Below are positions 38,861 through 48,820 of a stretch of 64,000 nt of DNA, one piece after another. Numbering within the stretch: position 1 is the first letter of the stretch; each line of letters opens with the position of its first letter. Position numbers and translations under genes: made by a program. The notes under the pieces were generated by a model. The model did no database searches and had not been told where the DNA came from. It saw only the letters and a list, made by a program, of their open reading frames with translations. This stretch comes from Hyphomicrobiales bacterium (GTDB lineage Bacteria; Pseudomonadota; Alphaproteobacteria; Rhizobiales; Beijerinckiaceae): NCBI GenBank assembly GCA_016716745.1, contig JADJVD010000001.1, forward strand, positions 124,001 to 188,000, given 5' to 3'.

Positions 38861-40620
38861 ACATAGACATCGTCGCCGCCGCGCCCGGCCATCACGTCGC
38901 GGCCGAGGCCGCCGTCGAGCCGGTTGGCGGCGCCGTCGCCGCGCAACGTGTCGACGAGGCTCGCGCCGATCAGGTTCTCGATGGAGATCAGCGTGTCGAG
39001 GCCCTGGCCGGTGTTCTGCTGGCCGGCGATGGCAAGGTCGATGGTGATCGCCGCGGCCGCGCCGGAATAGTCGGCGGTGTCGGAATCGGCGCCGCCGTCG
39101 AGCGCGTCGTCGCCCGCCGCGCCGATCAGCACGTCGTCGCCCGCCTCGCCGTAGATCAGGTCGCCGCCGTCCTCGCCCTCGAGGCGGTCCTTGCCGGCGC
39201 CGCCATGCAGCGTGTCGTCGCCGAGGCCGCCATAGAGCGCATCGTCAGCGAGGCCGCCGCTCATGTCGTCGACGAATTCGGTGCCCACCGCCTCGTCGCC
39301 GAGATCTGTGCCGGTGAAGACGATTCCCTGCGTGCGGCCGTCGACGAAGGCGCCTTTGACGTGGCCGTCGAACGTGCCCCACGAGACGAAGAAGCGCCCG
39401 TCCGGCATCGCGTCGAGGCTGAAGCCGGGGGTTGAGGCCGCGCCGCCGGTCACGCCCGCCTGGGCGATCGGCGAGATGTCGAAGGCGGCGCCGACGGGCG
39501 CGCCGGCGGCGGTGTAGATGCGGCCGCGAATCGTGCCGGCGCTGGCGCCGGTCCCGCGTTCGTCCCACGCCACGAGGAAGGTTCCGTCGCGGCCGACGGC
39601 GATCTGCGGATTGTCTACGGCGACGCCGAGCCCGTCGGGCGGCGTCACCTCGACGCGCGCGGTCTCGACGGTTCCGTTCACGTTCATGATCGTGAAGGCG
39701 ACGTTGTTGGAGTCGCTGACGCCGGGCACATAGGCGCTGAACTGCCGCTCGTAGACGACGACGAAGGAGTCGGCGTCGAGGAAGGCGGCGCGCGGGCGCG
39801 TGTCCTGCCCCATGATGAACTGGGAGTCGACGACGCTTTCGGCGCCGTTGACGTTCATCATCAGCGCGGGCGTTCCGCTCGCCGAGGAGACGAAGAGATT
39901 GACGAGCGCGCCGCCGGAGGAGAGCGCGAAGGTGAGGTTGCGCTGATCGCCCGCCGTCGCCCCATTGACGCGCGCGAAGGCGCCTTTCGTGTTGGAGGCG
40001 GAGAGGCTGCGCTCGTAGAGCCCGAACGAACTGGCGTCGGCGTCGAGCATCAGCGCGTCCGGCGGCGTGAAGGCATGGAAGCCGACGAGCACCGAATTGT
40101 CCGACAGGCCGATCAGGGACGGCGCGCCGGCGCCGACGCTATAGGGCCCGTTGAGCTGGATATGCGGGATCATCACCGTCTGTTCGGGCTGCAACGCGCC
40201 GGTGGTTCCGTCGAAGCGGCGAACGACCTGATTGACGCGCGTGGTGAACGAGGTGGTCCCGTTCGAGAAGCTCTCGGAGAGATCGTTGTAGAGCACCGCG
40301 AAGCCGCCATCGGCTGTCAGCGCGACCTGCGCGGAGTTCTGCGTGTAGCGCGGCGAGATGTGGCCCGGCTCGATGTCGATGGAAATCTCGAACTGCGTCC
40401 CGACGACGCCGCGCGCGCTGAGAAACACGCCGTCGATATCGGAGTCCGCCGTGTTGGCCGGCGGATCGGACTGCGCGAAGGGATCGAGCGAACTCACCTG
40501 ATCGGCGGTGGTGGTGAAGACGGTGATGATGCGTCCGGTCGACAGGACCGCGACGTCCGGCCTGGTGTTCTCTCCGCCGACGACGGAATCGATTGCGATC
40601 GGGCTTGTTACGGTCGCCAT
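37914..40620 (-). CDS. RTX protein 2, propeller-like N-terminus (one frameshift)
   Basis: About 901 residues after removing one base from a five-G run near 38743; the minus strand then reads LAGPLAINGTGNELAND without interruption. ATG 40620 has GGAGGAG upstream. Residues 1-430 form repeated ~50-residue beta units (GRIITVFTTTADQ, GRFFVSWGTFDGH, GTFLVAWDERGTG), as in propeller or FG-GAP-like sensors. GGLGDDTLHGGAGKDRLEG calcium repeats and the shared C-terminal module follow. Probably secreted by a type I system; ligand unknown. Confidence 0.82.
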
Positions 40621-40824
40621 TCGGGTCTCCTCCAGAACGCCGCTCTGCGTCGGCTCTTCCCAAACGGAGACAATGCTAGACGCGCGGCGAGGCGATCCGC
40701 AACGTTCAATACGTGATTTGCAATGTGCTTCCGGATCACAAAACGGACGGCCGCCGCGTGAAAGATACAGCCGCCGAACGGGGCTATCCGGCGCCGGCGG
40801 TCATCGCCGGCGCCGGGCGCGGCG

Positions 40825-41790
40825 TCAAGCCACGACGGTGAAATCTCCCGCCGTCAGCGCGGGCAGGTTCTGCAGGCGCACGATGGCGAGGCGGGCGCCG
40901 GCGCCGGCGCCGTCGGCGTCCCAGTAGAGGAAGCCGTCGTCGGTGTCGTAGAGGAACACGCCGGCGGCGAAGCCGACCGATGTCGGCGTCGGGCCGGAGA
41001 CGAAGTTGACGGCGCCGCCCGCCACGAGGCCGCCGCCGAACAGCGAGGCGTCGATCTCCAGTCTGTCGAGCGCGTGCTCGAAATCGGTGATGCGGTCGAG
41101 CCCGCCGGCGGCGGGGGCGAGGTTGAAGACGAAGGCGTCGGCCTCGGTTCCGCCCGTCATCACGTCGGCGCCGTCCTCGCCGACGAGCCGGTCGGCGCCG
41201 GCGCCGCCTTCCAGAATGTCGGCGCCGCCGCGGCCGGTCAGCCGATCATTGCCGCCATTGCCGACGAGGCGGTTGGCGTTGGCGTCGCCGACGAAGACGT
41301 CGACGCCGGTCGCCGAGCCGACGAGGTTCTCGATCGAGACGAGCGTGTCTCCGGCGGCCGCCGCCGCATTGGCGCCCGAGCCGTCGAGATAGACGACCGT
41401 GCTGGTGCCGGTGGAATAGTTGACCGCGTCGACGCCGTCGCCGCCGTCGAAGAGGTCCGCGCCCGCGCCGGCGCGGAAGCCGTCATTGTCGCCCTCGCCA
41501 TAGAGGAAATCGTCGCCGGCGCCGCCGTCGAGATTGTCGGCGCCGAGGCCGCCATGGATCGTGTCGGCGCCGCCGAGGCCGGAGAGGGCGTTGGCGCCGT
41601 CATTGCCCTTGATGTCGTTGGCGAGATCGTTGCCGACGCCGCCGATGGTCGCGACGCCCATGAGGACGAGGTTCTCGACATTGGCCGACATGCGATACGT
41701 CAACGATGCCTCGACCGTATCCAGCCCCTCGCCCGGCCGTTCGATCACGCGATCACGCGGATCGTCCACCACATAGGCATCGTCGCCGCC
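40825..41790 (-). repeat. Shared RTX C-terminal module, copy 3
   Basis: LAIVRLQNLP and ALTAGDF variants with EHALDRLEIDASLF. Intact frame. Confidence 0.78.
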
Positions 41791-42885
41791 GCGCCCGTAC
41801 ATCGTGTCGCCGCCGGGCCCGCCGTCGAGTCTGTCGGCGCCGTCCGGACCATTGAAGCCGACCGCATAAGGCGCATTCAGCACATCGTAAGCCGATGTCG
41901 CGGTGGCGTATGGCAGGAAACCCGCCAAAGTCGCGGCCGCCATCACGTCGATACGGTCCTGCACGGTCGTGCGGTCCGTGTCGACAGACAGCAATGCGAC
42001 GCCGTGGGCGCCGAAGTCGGTCCGCGCCTTGGAGATGGCGGCCTGTTGGCCGAGCGTAAAGTAGTTCTCGACGAGGACCGCGTCCACGACGGCCCGATAG
42101 GCGTCCGCGTGCGCAGCATCCGAGGCGCCGTCGCTGAGTATGTAGACCGCGCCGTTGGCGATGATCTTGAATTGCGCGACGTCGTAGGCGGCCCCGCGCG
42201 CCAGGCGCAACGCCCCATCGGCATAGGCGCCCAGTTCGATGATCAGGTCCCGCATCTGCGCGGCCGCGAGCGCGTTCGAGCCTGGCCCTTGGGAATTGAA
42301 GTAGCCCAGAACGTCGTCGAGGAAGAGACCGTCGAAGCCTTGCGCAATCAGGACGTCAACGCGGGCGAATAGCGCATCTTTCCAGCCGCTTTCCCAATAG
42401 CGCGCGAAGCGCGTGTTCGCATAGGCGGGATCGACGGCGCCAAGCCATGACGGCGCGGAGGAGGCAAGGGCTCCGCCTGCGAGGCCGTTGTCGGTCCAGC
42501 CTGCATTCCACATGCCGGTAAAGCTGTTGATCTTGCTCAGGTTGACATAGCCGATGGCCTTTCGACCGCCGGCCTGGATGGCTGCGATCTCGGCCGACGT
42601 CCAAAGCGTCTCGCCGCCCGGCGCGTCGGTCACTATCGTCCGCGCCGGATTGATGATCACCAGCTCGTGCGGCGCCTGCGACAGCCCGGCGACGGAATAT
42701 GCCGCCCCTTGATAGAGCACTGCGAAGCTCGAGGCGCCCAAGCGCGCCTCGGCCTGGGCCATCACCGACAGCTCGAGGCCCGCCGACGGATGGTCGCCCC
42801 AGATCACGTCGTCGCCCGCGCCGCCGGTCAATATGTCCGAACCGGCACGCCCGTAGATCGTATCGTCGCCGGGCGTGACAGGCAT
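40825..42885 (-). CDS. RTX protein 3 with GH114/TM1410-like glycosidase domain
   Basis: A 686-residue intact protein. After a short calcium-repeat head (residues 5-30), residues ~50-320 match the TIM-barrel family of endo-alpha-1,4-polygalactosaminidases and TM1410-like proteins: KAIGYVNLSKINSF (109-122), a W-rich PSWLGAVDP segment, ARYWESGWKDALFARVDVLI, and GFDGLFLDDVLGYF (183-196) with the conserved acidic pair. The C-terminal module is the common RTX end. AAGGAGG lies upstream of ATG 42885, 18 nt from the RTX 4 stop, so the two may be co-transcribed. It is a candidate secreted exopolysaccharide hydrolase. Confidence 0.85.
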   Translation of the reverse strand: MPVTPGDDTIYGRAGSDILTGGAGDDVIWGDHPSAGLELSVMAQAEARLGASSFAVLYQGAAYSVAGLSQAPHELVIINPARTIVTDAPGGETLWTSAEIAAIQAGGRKAIGYVNLSKINSFTGMWNAGWTDNGLAGGALASSAPSWLGAVDPAYANTRFARYWESGWKDALFARVDVLIAQGFDGLFLDDVLGYFNSQGPGSNALAAAQMRDLIIELGAYADGALRLARGAAYDVAQFKIIANGAVYILSDGASDAAHADAYRAVVDAVLVENYFTLGQQAAISKARTDFGAHGVALLSVDTDRTTVQDRIDVMAAATLAGFLPYATATSAYDVLNAPYAVGFNGPDGADRLDGGPGGDTMYGRGGDDAYVVDDPRDRVIERPGEGLDTVEASLTYRMSANVENLVLMGVATIGGVGNDLANDIKGNDGANALSGLGGADTIHGGLGADNLDGGAGDDFLYGEGDNDGFRAGAGADLFDGGDGVDAVNYSTGTSTVVYLDGSGANAAAAAGDTLVSIENLVGSATGVDVFVGDANANRLVGNGGNDRLTGRGGADILEGGAGADRLVGEDGADVMTGGTEADAFVFNLAPAAGGLDRITDFEHALDRLEIDASLFGGGLVAGGAVNFVSGPTPTSVGFAAGVFLYDTDDGFLYWDADGAGAGARLAIVRLQNLPALTAGDFTVVA

Positions 42886-42903
42886 GAGCCTTCCTCCTTG
42901 GGC

Positions 42904-43890
42904 CTACGCCACGACGGTGAAGTCGCTCGCGGCCAGCGCGGGCAGGTTCTGCAAGCGCACGATGGCGAGGCGCGCGCCGGCGCCGGCGCCGTCGGCGTCC
43001 CAATAGAGGAAGCCATCGTCGGTGTCGTAGAGGAACACGCCCGCCGCGAAGCCGACCGATGTCGGCGTCGGGCCCGAGACGAAGTTGACGGCGCCGCCCA
43101 CGATCAGGCCGCCGCCGAACTGCGAGGCGTCGATCTCGAGCTTGTCGACGCCGGCCTCGAAATCGGTGATGCGATCGAGCCCGCCGGCGGCGGGGGCGAG
43201 GTTGAAGACGAAGGTGTCGGCGTCGGCGCCGCCCGTCATCACGTCGGCGCCGTCCTCGCCGACGAGCCGGTCATTGCCGGCGCCGCCTTCCAGAATGTCG
43301 GCGCCGCCGCGGCCGGTCAGCCGATCATTGCCGCCATTGCCGACGAGGCGATTGGCGTTGGCGTCGCCGACGAAGACGTCGACGCCGGTCGCCGAGCCGA
43401 CGAGGTTCTCGATGCCGACCAACGTGTCGCCGGCCGCCGAGGCGGCGTTGACGCCCGAGCCGTCGAGATAGACGACCGTGCTGGTGCCGGTGGCGTAGTT
43501 CACCGCGTCGACGCCGTCGCCGCCGTCGAAGAGGTCCGCGCCCGCGCCGGCGCGGAAGCCGTCATTGTCGCCCTCGCCATAGAGGAAATCGTCGCCGGCG
43601 CCGCCGTCGAGATTGTCGGCGCCGAGGCCGCCATGGATCGTGTCTGCGCCGCCGAGGCCGGAGAGGGCGTTGGCGCCGTCGTTGCCCCTGATGTCGTTGG
43701 CGAGGTCGTTGCCGACGCCGCCGATGGCGGCGACGCCCATGAGGACGAGATTCTCGATATGGGCCGACATGCGCCAGGTGGCGGTGGCCATCACCGTGTC
43801 GGTTCCCTGATTGGCGAGTTCGGTGACGACGTCGGTGGCGAGATCGACGGCGTAGGCGTCGTCGCCGTCGCCGCCGATCATCGTGTCGCG
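42904..43890 (-). repeat. Shared RTX C-terminal module, copy 4
   Basis: LAIVRLQNLP and ALAASDF variants with FEAGVDKLEIDASQF. Intact frame. Confidence 0.78.
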
Positions 43891-45444
43891 ACCGGCGCCG
43901 CCGTCGATCTCGTTGGCGCCGGCATTGCCGGTGAGGCGGTCGGCGAAGGCCGAGCCGATCAGCGCCTCGATGCTGACCAGCGTGTCGCGGCCGGCGCCGC
44001 CGGTGACCTGAGCGGCCGCCGTCGCGAGGCTGACCGTGACGGCCGAGGTCGCGTTGGAATAGTCGGCGACGTCGAGACCGGCGCCGCCGTCGATCAGATC
44101 GTCGCCCGCCCCGCCGCGCAGCCAGTCATGTCCGGACAGGCCGAACAGGCGGTCGGCGCCGCCGGCGCCGTCGAGACGGTCGTCGACATTGCGGTCGCCG
44201 TAGAGCGTGTCGGCGGCCGCGCCGCCGACGACGCCCGGATCGACGATGTGGAAGAACTGCGGGCCCGTTCCGCCGGGCATGCTGACGAGCACCTCGCCGT
44301 CGGAGGCGAGCTCCATGTCGGCGTTGAACAGCGGCTGAATGCCGGTGTCGGTCGCCACCAGCCCCGCGCGGTCGAAGGTGTAGAGACTGGAGGAGACGCC
44401 CTGCCCCGAACTGTGGATGGTGAGCGCGGCGGCGGCGCCGCCATTGGCGAGGTCGCAGCTCGTCAGCTCGAACAGCTGCGTGCCGCTCCAGGCCGCGCCG
44501 TCATAGGTCCAGGCGCCGGAGGCGAGCGTGCCGCTCGTCAACACCGCGCCGGCGGGGCTGACGATGGCGTAACGCGCCGCCCAGTTGATGGCGAAGCCGG
44601 CCGGCGGCGGATAGCTCGGCGGGTCGGCGGACTCCTCCTGCCAGACGACGATGAAGCCGCCCGTCGCCAGGCTGTGGACGTCCGGATCCATCGACACCAT
44701 GCCGGCGCCCGCCGAGGCGATGACGATGTCGGCGCCCGTGGGCTGGCCGGCGGCGTCGATCATGCGGGCGCGCAACTGCGAAATCTGCCTGTTGTTCTGC
44801 GTGACGACGCCGTGATCGAAGACGGCGACGAGGCCGGCGCCGAGCTGAACCGTTTCGCCGCCGCCATTGGCGTCCGTCGCATCGGCGTTGATCTGGAACG
44901 CCGCGCCCGCCGCCGCGCCGTCGGCGTCGAGCAGCTGGCCGTAGACGTTCGCGTCGACGATGTCGCCCGGCAGCAGGTTGAACTGGGAGTAGGAGAGCAG
45001 GAAGCGCCCGTCGTCGAGACGCACGATCGACGTGCCGAAGGCGGCCTGCGTCGAGGAGCCGGTCAGCGCGAAGGTCGCCTCGACGGTCCCGCTCGCCGAA
45101 TAGAACTGGACCGTCGCGTCGCTGATCGGGTCCGCCTCGTGATTGATGATGACGACATAGCCGCCGTCGCCGCGCCCGGCCGCCGAGGCGACCTGATAAT
45201 AGTCCGCCGTGGCGGGCACATCGAGCAGCGTGTCGGGGTCGGTCAGGGCGTAGCTTGCGAAGGCGTAGGTCGGCGTCAGGACCTGCGCCGTGATCGTCAT
45301 GTCGCCGGTGACGCCGTCCATCGACGCCCACAGCTCCTGCGTCACGAGGAAGGCGCGCTCGTCGCCGCCGACATCCATCAGCCAGGCGCGCGGCCCGCCG
45401 TAGGTCGCGAGAGCGAGCGTGTTGTTCAGAAATGCAAACGTCAT
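42904..45444 (-). CDS. RTX protein 4, propeller-like N-terminus
   Basis: An intact 846-residue protein; ATG 45444 follows GGGGAG. Residues 1-400 contain repeated beta blades with self-similar phrases (GGYVVIINHEADP, DGRFLLSYSQFN, GGFIVVWQEES), resembling RTX 2 in style but not closely in sequence. Residues ~410-560 are calcium-binding nonapeptides (GGAGDDLIDGGAGLDVADY). The shared module completes the protein. No signal peptide or known catalytic motif is seen. Probably extracellular. Confidence 0.83.
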   Translation of the reverse strand: MTFAFLNNTLALATYGGPRAWLMDVGGDERAFLVTQELWASMDGVTGDMTITAQVLTPTYAFASYALTDPDTLLDVPATADYYQVASAAGRGDGGYVVIINHEADPISDATVQFYSASGTVEATFALTGSSTQAAFGTSIVRLDDGRFLLSYSQFNLLPGDIVDANVYGQLLDADGAAAGAAFQINADATDANGGGETVQLGAGLVAVFDHGVVTQNNRQISQLRARMIDAAGQPTGADIVIASAGAGMVSMDPDVHSLATGGFIVVWQEESADPPSYPPPAGFAINWAARYAIVSPAGAVLTSGTLASGAWTYDGAAWSGTQLFELTSCDLANGGAAAALTIHSSGQGVSSSLYTFDRAGLVATDTGIQPLFNADMELASDGEVLVSMPGGTGPQFFHIVDPGVVGGAAADTLYGDRNVDDRLDGAGGADRLFGLSGHDWLRGGAGDDLIDGGAGLDVADYSNATSAVTVSLATAAAQVTGGAGRDTLVSIEALIGSAFADRLTGNAGANEIDGGAGRDTMIGGDGDDAYAVDLATDVVTELANQGTDTVMATATWRMSAHIENLVLMGVAAIGGVGNDLANDIRGNDGANALSGLGGADTIHGGLGADNLDGGAGDDFLYGEGDNDGFRAGAGADLFDGGDGVDAVNYATGTSTVVYLDGSGVNAASAAGDTLVGIENLVGSATGVDVFVGDANANRLVGNGGNDRLTGRGGADILEGGAGNDRLVGEDGADVMTGGADADTFVFNLAPAAGGLDRITDFEAGVDKLEIDASQFGGGLIVGGAVNFVSGPTPTSVGFAAGVFLYDTDDGFLYWDADGAGAGARLAIVRLQNLPALAASDFTVVA

Positions 45445-45658
45445 CAGCGCACTCCCCGAAGCCGCGACGCGCGCGCTATCGGGCGCTGCGTTCGACGGCC
45501 GCAGGTCGGCGCCCGCCCGCGCAATTGCGGATGCGGTTCGCCCGACTCACGGCCGCGCCGAAGGTGTTGCCGTAATCGGCGCGGCCGGGCAAGTGCGGCA
45601 GGCAGGCGAGGCCGGGCGCGTCAACGCGGCCAAAGCACACGCGACGCGCCCTGCCGTC

Positions 45659-46640
45659 TCACGCGACGACGGTGAAGTCTCCGGCGCCGAGGACGGGCAG
45701 GTTTTGCAGGCGGACGATGGAGACGCGGGCGCCGGCGCCCTGGCCGTCGGCGTCCCAGTAGAGGAAGCCGTCGTCGGTGTCGTAGTGGAACACGCCGGCG
45801 GCGAAGCCGGTCGAGGTCGGCGCCGAGCCGGCGACGAGGTTCACCGTTCCGCCCGCGACGAGGCCGCCGCCGAACTGCGAGGCGTCGATCTCCAGTCTGT
45901 CGAGCGCATGCTCGAAATCGGTGATGCGGTCGAGCCCGCCGGCGGCGGGGGCGAGGTTGAACACGAAGGTGTCGGCGTCCGCGCCGCCGGTCATGGCGTC
46001 GAGGCCCTGCTCGCCGACGAGACGGTCGTTTCCGGCGCCGCCCTCCAGAATGTCATTCCCGGCGCGGCCCGTCAGGCGGTCGTTTCCGCCATTGCCGGTG
46101 AGGCGATTGGCGGCGCCGTCGCCGACGAAGACGTCGACGCCCGTCGCCGAGCCGACGAGGTTCTCGATCGACACGAGCGTGTCTCCGGCGGCCGCCGCCG
46201 CATTGACGCCGGAGCCGTCGAGATAGACGACCGTGCTGGTGCCGGTGGAATAGTTGACCGCGTCGGTGTCGGCGCCGCCGTCGAACAGATCGGCGCCCGT
46301 GCCGGCGCGGAAGCCGTCATTGCCGCCCTCGCCATAGAGGAAATCGCCCTCCGCGCCGCCATCCAGAGTGTCGGCGCCGAGGCCGCCATAGATCGTGTCG
46401 GCGCCGCCGAGGCCGGAGATGACGTTGGCGGCGTCATTGCCGGCGATCAAATTGGCGAGGTCATTGCCGACGCCGCCGATGGCGGCGGCGCCCATGAGGA
46501 AGAGGTTCTCGACATAGGCCGACATGCGCCATGTGGCGGTGGCCTCGACCTTATCGACGCCTTCGTTCGCGAGCTCGATCGCCATGTCCGTGGACAGGTC
46601 GACGACGTAGGTGTCGTCGCCCGCCCCGCCATACATGAAA
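45659..46640 (-). repeat. Shared RTX C-terminal module, copy 5
   Basis: Combines VSIVRLQNLP (as copies 2 and 6) with VLGAGDF and FEHALDRLEIDASQF (as copy 1), a mosaic suggesting gene conversion. Confidence 0.8.
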
Positions 46641-47935
46641 TCTCGCCCTTCTCCGCCGTCGAGACGATCGGTCCCGTCGCGACCGCGCAACGTGTCGCCG
46701 CCGGCATGACCCCGCAACTCGTCGGCCCCGGCGCCGCCGTCGAGAACGTTGGCGCGCTCATTGCCGGCAATCAGATCGTCCCCGGCCGTGCCGACGACGT
46801 TCTCGAATCCGCGCCCCATGCCGACATACCAGTAGTCGACAGCGCCCCGCATGGAGATATCAAGACCGTCGAAGAAGGAGACGCCATTGGACCATCCATA
46901 ACCATCGAGCCGCACGTTCACCGCGTTCGGGCTTCCGCCGAGATTGATCGTGTCGACGCCGTCGCCGCCATCGAGCCACACCGTCGAAACCTGATAGGAC
47001 ATGTATGGCTCGGGCGTCGTCGGCAAATCGATCTGGACGTTCACCGTGTCGTTTCCGCCGCCGAGATTGAAGTCGTCGCCGGCGGCGGTATTGACGCCGT
47101 TGATCGTCAGGACGTCGGCGCCGTCGGATGCGAACAGGGACGGACCGGCCAAATCCAAAGGTCCGGCGATGCTGCCGATCGTCTCGCCGGTCGCGGTGTT
47201 GACCAACGTTCCGCTGTTGAGCACGAAGCCGCTCGTGAGCCCCTGGGCGCCGTTCACGAGCACGCTCGCGACGTCGGACGCCTTGGTCGGGAAGGCGCCC
47301 GTCATGTCCAATGTGAAGTCGCCGAAAGTCAGGCTTCCACCGGACGCAGAATAGGTGAGCGCGGCGCGCTGCGAGCCGTCCGACATGGCGACGATTCCCG
47401 TCACGTCGTAATTCTTGAGAACCGAGGTAGCCGGATTGTAGGTCGTCTTCAGCCCGCCGGTGACGGGATCGACGAGCTCGGCGTAAGCGGCGTTGACCTC
47501 CGCCAGCGAGGTCGGCAGGTGGCCGTTGATCGTGAGCGATTCGGTCCCCGACTGGAGGGTCCACGAGGTCGGCGTGAGGCTGAGACGAAGCACCTCGACG
47601 CCGTCGCGCGTGACGACGATGTTCGACAAGACGCCGCCGGCGCTGCCGTCGAAATTGTCGACCGCGTCGAGAAAGGCGGCGAGCGCGTCGTCGAGCGTCG
47701 TGTCGATCACGATCGGCCCGAAGCCACTGCCTTCGAAACGCACGACCGAGCCCGCTCCGTCGCTCAGCTCGATCAGCGAGGCGCCGAGCGCCGTGGGATG
47801 CATGAGGTCATTCGCGAAGGCGGTCTTCACCACGTCGAGCTCTGTGGCGAAGTCGAAGGTGAAGAGCGTGTCGACCGTGGTCTTGAGATCCGCGCCAAGA
47901 TCGGTCCAGCCCGGATTGATGACAGTCGTGACCAT
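45659..47935 (-). CDS. RTX protein 5, unique N-terminus
   Basis: An intact protein of 758 residues from ATG 47935, which has a G-rich Shine-Dalgarno (AGGGGGG); a longer reading from 48067 lacks one and would overlap the divergent gene. Residues 1-260 are an unrecognised alpha/beta region (DTLFTFDFATELDVV, GSVVRFEGSGFGPIV), followed by calcium repeats (GGGNDTVNVQI, GGAGADELRGHAGGD) and the shared module. Its C-terminus is mosaic, combining variants otherwise found in different copies. The upstream 77-nt gap is shared with the divergent membrane-protein gene. Confidence 0.82.
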   Translation of the reverse strand: MVTTVINPGWTDLGADLKTTVDTLFTFDFATELDVVKTAFANDLMHPTALGASLIELSDGAGSVVRFEGSGFGPIVIDTTLDDALAAFLDAVDNFDGSAGGVLSNIVVTRDGVEVLRLSLTPTSWTLQSGTESLTINGHLPTSLAEVNAAYAELVDPVTGGLKTTYNPATSVLKNYDVTGIVAMSDGSQRAALTYSASGGSLTFGDFTLDMTGAFPTKASDVASVLVNGAQGLTSGFVLNSGTLVNTATGETIGSIAGPLDLAGPSLFASDGADVLTINGVNTAAGDDFNLGGGNDTVNVQIDLPTTPEPYMSYQVSTVWLDGGDGVDTINLGGSPNAVNVRLDGYGWSNGVSFFDGLDISMRGAVDYWYVGMGRGFENVVGTAGDDLIAGNERANVLDGGAGADELRGHAGGDTLRGRDGTDRLDGGEGRDFMYGGAGDDTYVVDLSTDMAIELANEGVDKVEATATWRMSAYVENLFLMGAAAIGGVGNDLANLIAGNDAANVISGLGGADTIYGGLGADTLDGGAEGDFLYGEGGNDGFRAGTGADLFDGGADTDAVNYSTGTSTVVYLDGSGVNAAAAAGDTLVSIENLVGSATGVDVFVGDGAANRLTGNGGNDRLTGRAGNDILEGGAGNDRLVGEQGLDAMTGGADADTFVFNLAPAAGGLDRITDFEHALDRLEIDASQFGGGLVAGGTVNLVAGSAPTSTGFAAGVFHYDTDDGFLYWDADGQGAGARVSIVRLQNLPVLGAGDFTVVA

Positions 47936-48012
47936 TCGTCCCCCCTGCGAGAAACAATTTGACGCAATGACCAATTCGTATTCGATTCCGGCTGCTCGGA
48001 GCATTCGAGAAG

Positions 48013-48810
48013 ATGCGACGTTTCGTCTCGCTAATATTGCTGGTCGGGACTTTACTTGCCCTCGCACGCGCGCCGTCGACCGCCGAAGAGGCAGGGACGA
48101 CCGTGCGGACTAATCTTGGAGACATCACGCTTTTTGTCGGCCTTACGAAGTCGACGCATGTGGGCGCCTTCGACGTGTATGTCGGGCCGGCGGCGCGGCG
48201 CGCGTTGCGCCGCCTGTTCGGCGGCGGCGCAGTGTCGGCGGGGCCTTCCGGCAGGCCGCGATGGCTCGATCTCTTGCTGCCGGACGGCAGTCTGCCTGCG
48301 GACGCGTCGTGGTCCTACAAGGCGTCGCCCGGCGTCGAATTCGGCGCGTCGATAGAGACTCCGGCGCTGGCGATCCGGCGGAGCGCGCAGACCCGCCTCT
48401 CCCTGATCGGCGTATTCGATTTCAACCGACTGCGCGTGCGGGCGCCGTCGGGGCTCGGCGTCCTCATCGATCCGACGACGCTTGATTTCACGACGAACTA
48501 CTTCGGCGTGGCGAGCCTGTACGAGACGGCGCTTTGGTCGCATGCGGGACGCGGCGCGCGGCATACGGTCTTCGGCGGCGTCGGCGTCTTCGCCTATCTG
48601 TCCGACACGACGGCTTTCGCGCGATCTGATTTTTTGCGCGTGCGAATCGCCGACCGGCGTCGCCGCATCGCGCCGATCGCAAGCCTTGCCTACGAGGTTT
48701 CGAGGGCGGACGGGACGGCGCCGCGCGCCGTCTCCGTCCATCTACGTGCGTTTCCGACGGATCACTTCCTGACGCTCAGCGCCTCGGTGCGCGCTTCGCT
48801 GTGGTTCTGA
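48013..48810 (+). CDS. Secreted/outer-membrane beta-barrel-like protein
   Basis: A 265-residue protein with an N-terminal signal peptide (MRRFVSLILLVGTLLALARA). The rest is amphipathic beta strands (RLSLIGVFDFNRLRVRAP; HTVFGGVGVFAYLSD) and ends in ASVRASLWF, the C-terminal aromatic residue expected of BAM-inserted barrels. No named family was recognised. It is the only plus-strand gene within the 45-52 kb RTX block, divergent from RTX 5 and convergent with RTX 6. It might anchor or receive RTX proteins, but only position suggests this. Confidence 0.75.
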   Translation: MRRFVSLILLVGTLLALARAPSTAEEAGTTVRTNLGDITLFVGLTKSTHVGAFDVYVGPAARRALRRLFGGGAVSAGPSGRPRWLDLLLPDGSLPADASWSYKASPGVEFGASIETPALAIRRSAQTRLSLIGVFDFNRLRVRAPSGLGVLIDPTTLDFTTNYFGVASLYETALWSHAGRGARHTVFGGVGVFAYLSDTTAFARSDFLRVRIADRRRRIAPIASLAYEVSRADGTAPRAVSVHLRAFPTDHFLTLSASVRASLWF

Positions 48811-48820
48811 CGCGTCACAC

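Noticed and set aside
40725..40741. TGTGC...TCACA near-dyad upstream of RTX 2 as a CRP site
   Set aside because: It has one extra spacer base and a mismatched half-site; too weak to list beside the exact sites at 52 kb.
42667..45675. Plus-strand open frame of ~1000 codons opposite RTX 4
   Set aside because: Repetitive Ala/Val/Asp product is the complement of the RTX nonapeptides; no start signal or recognisable domain.
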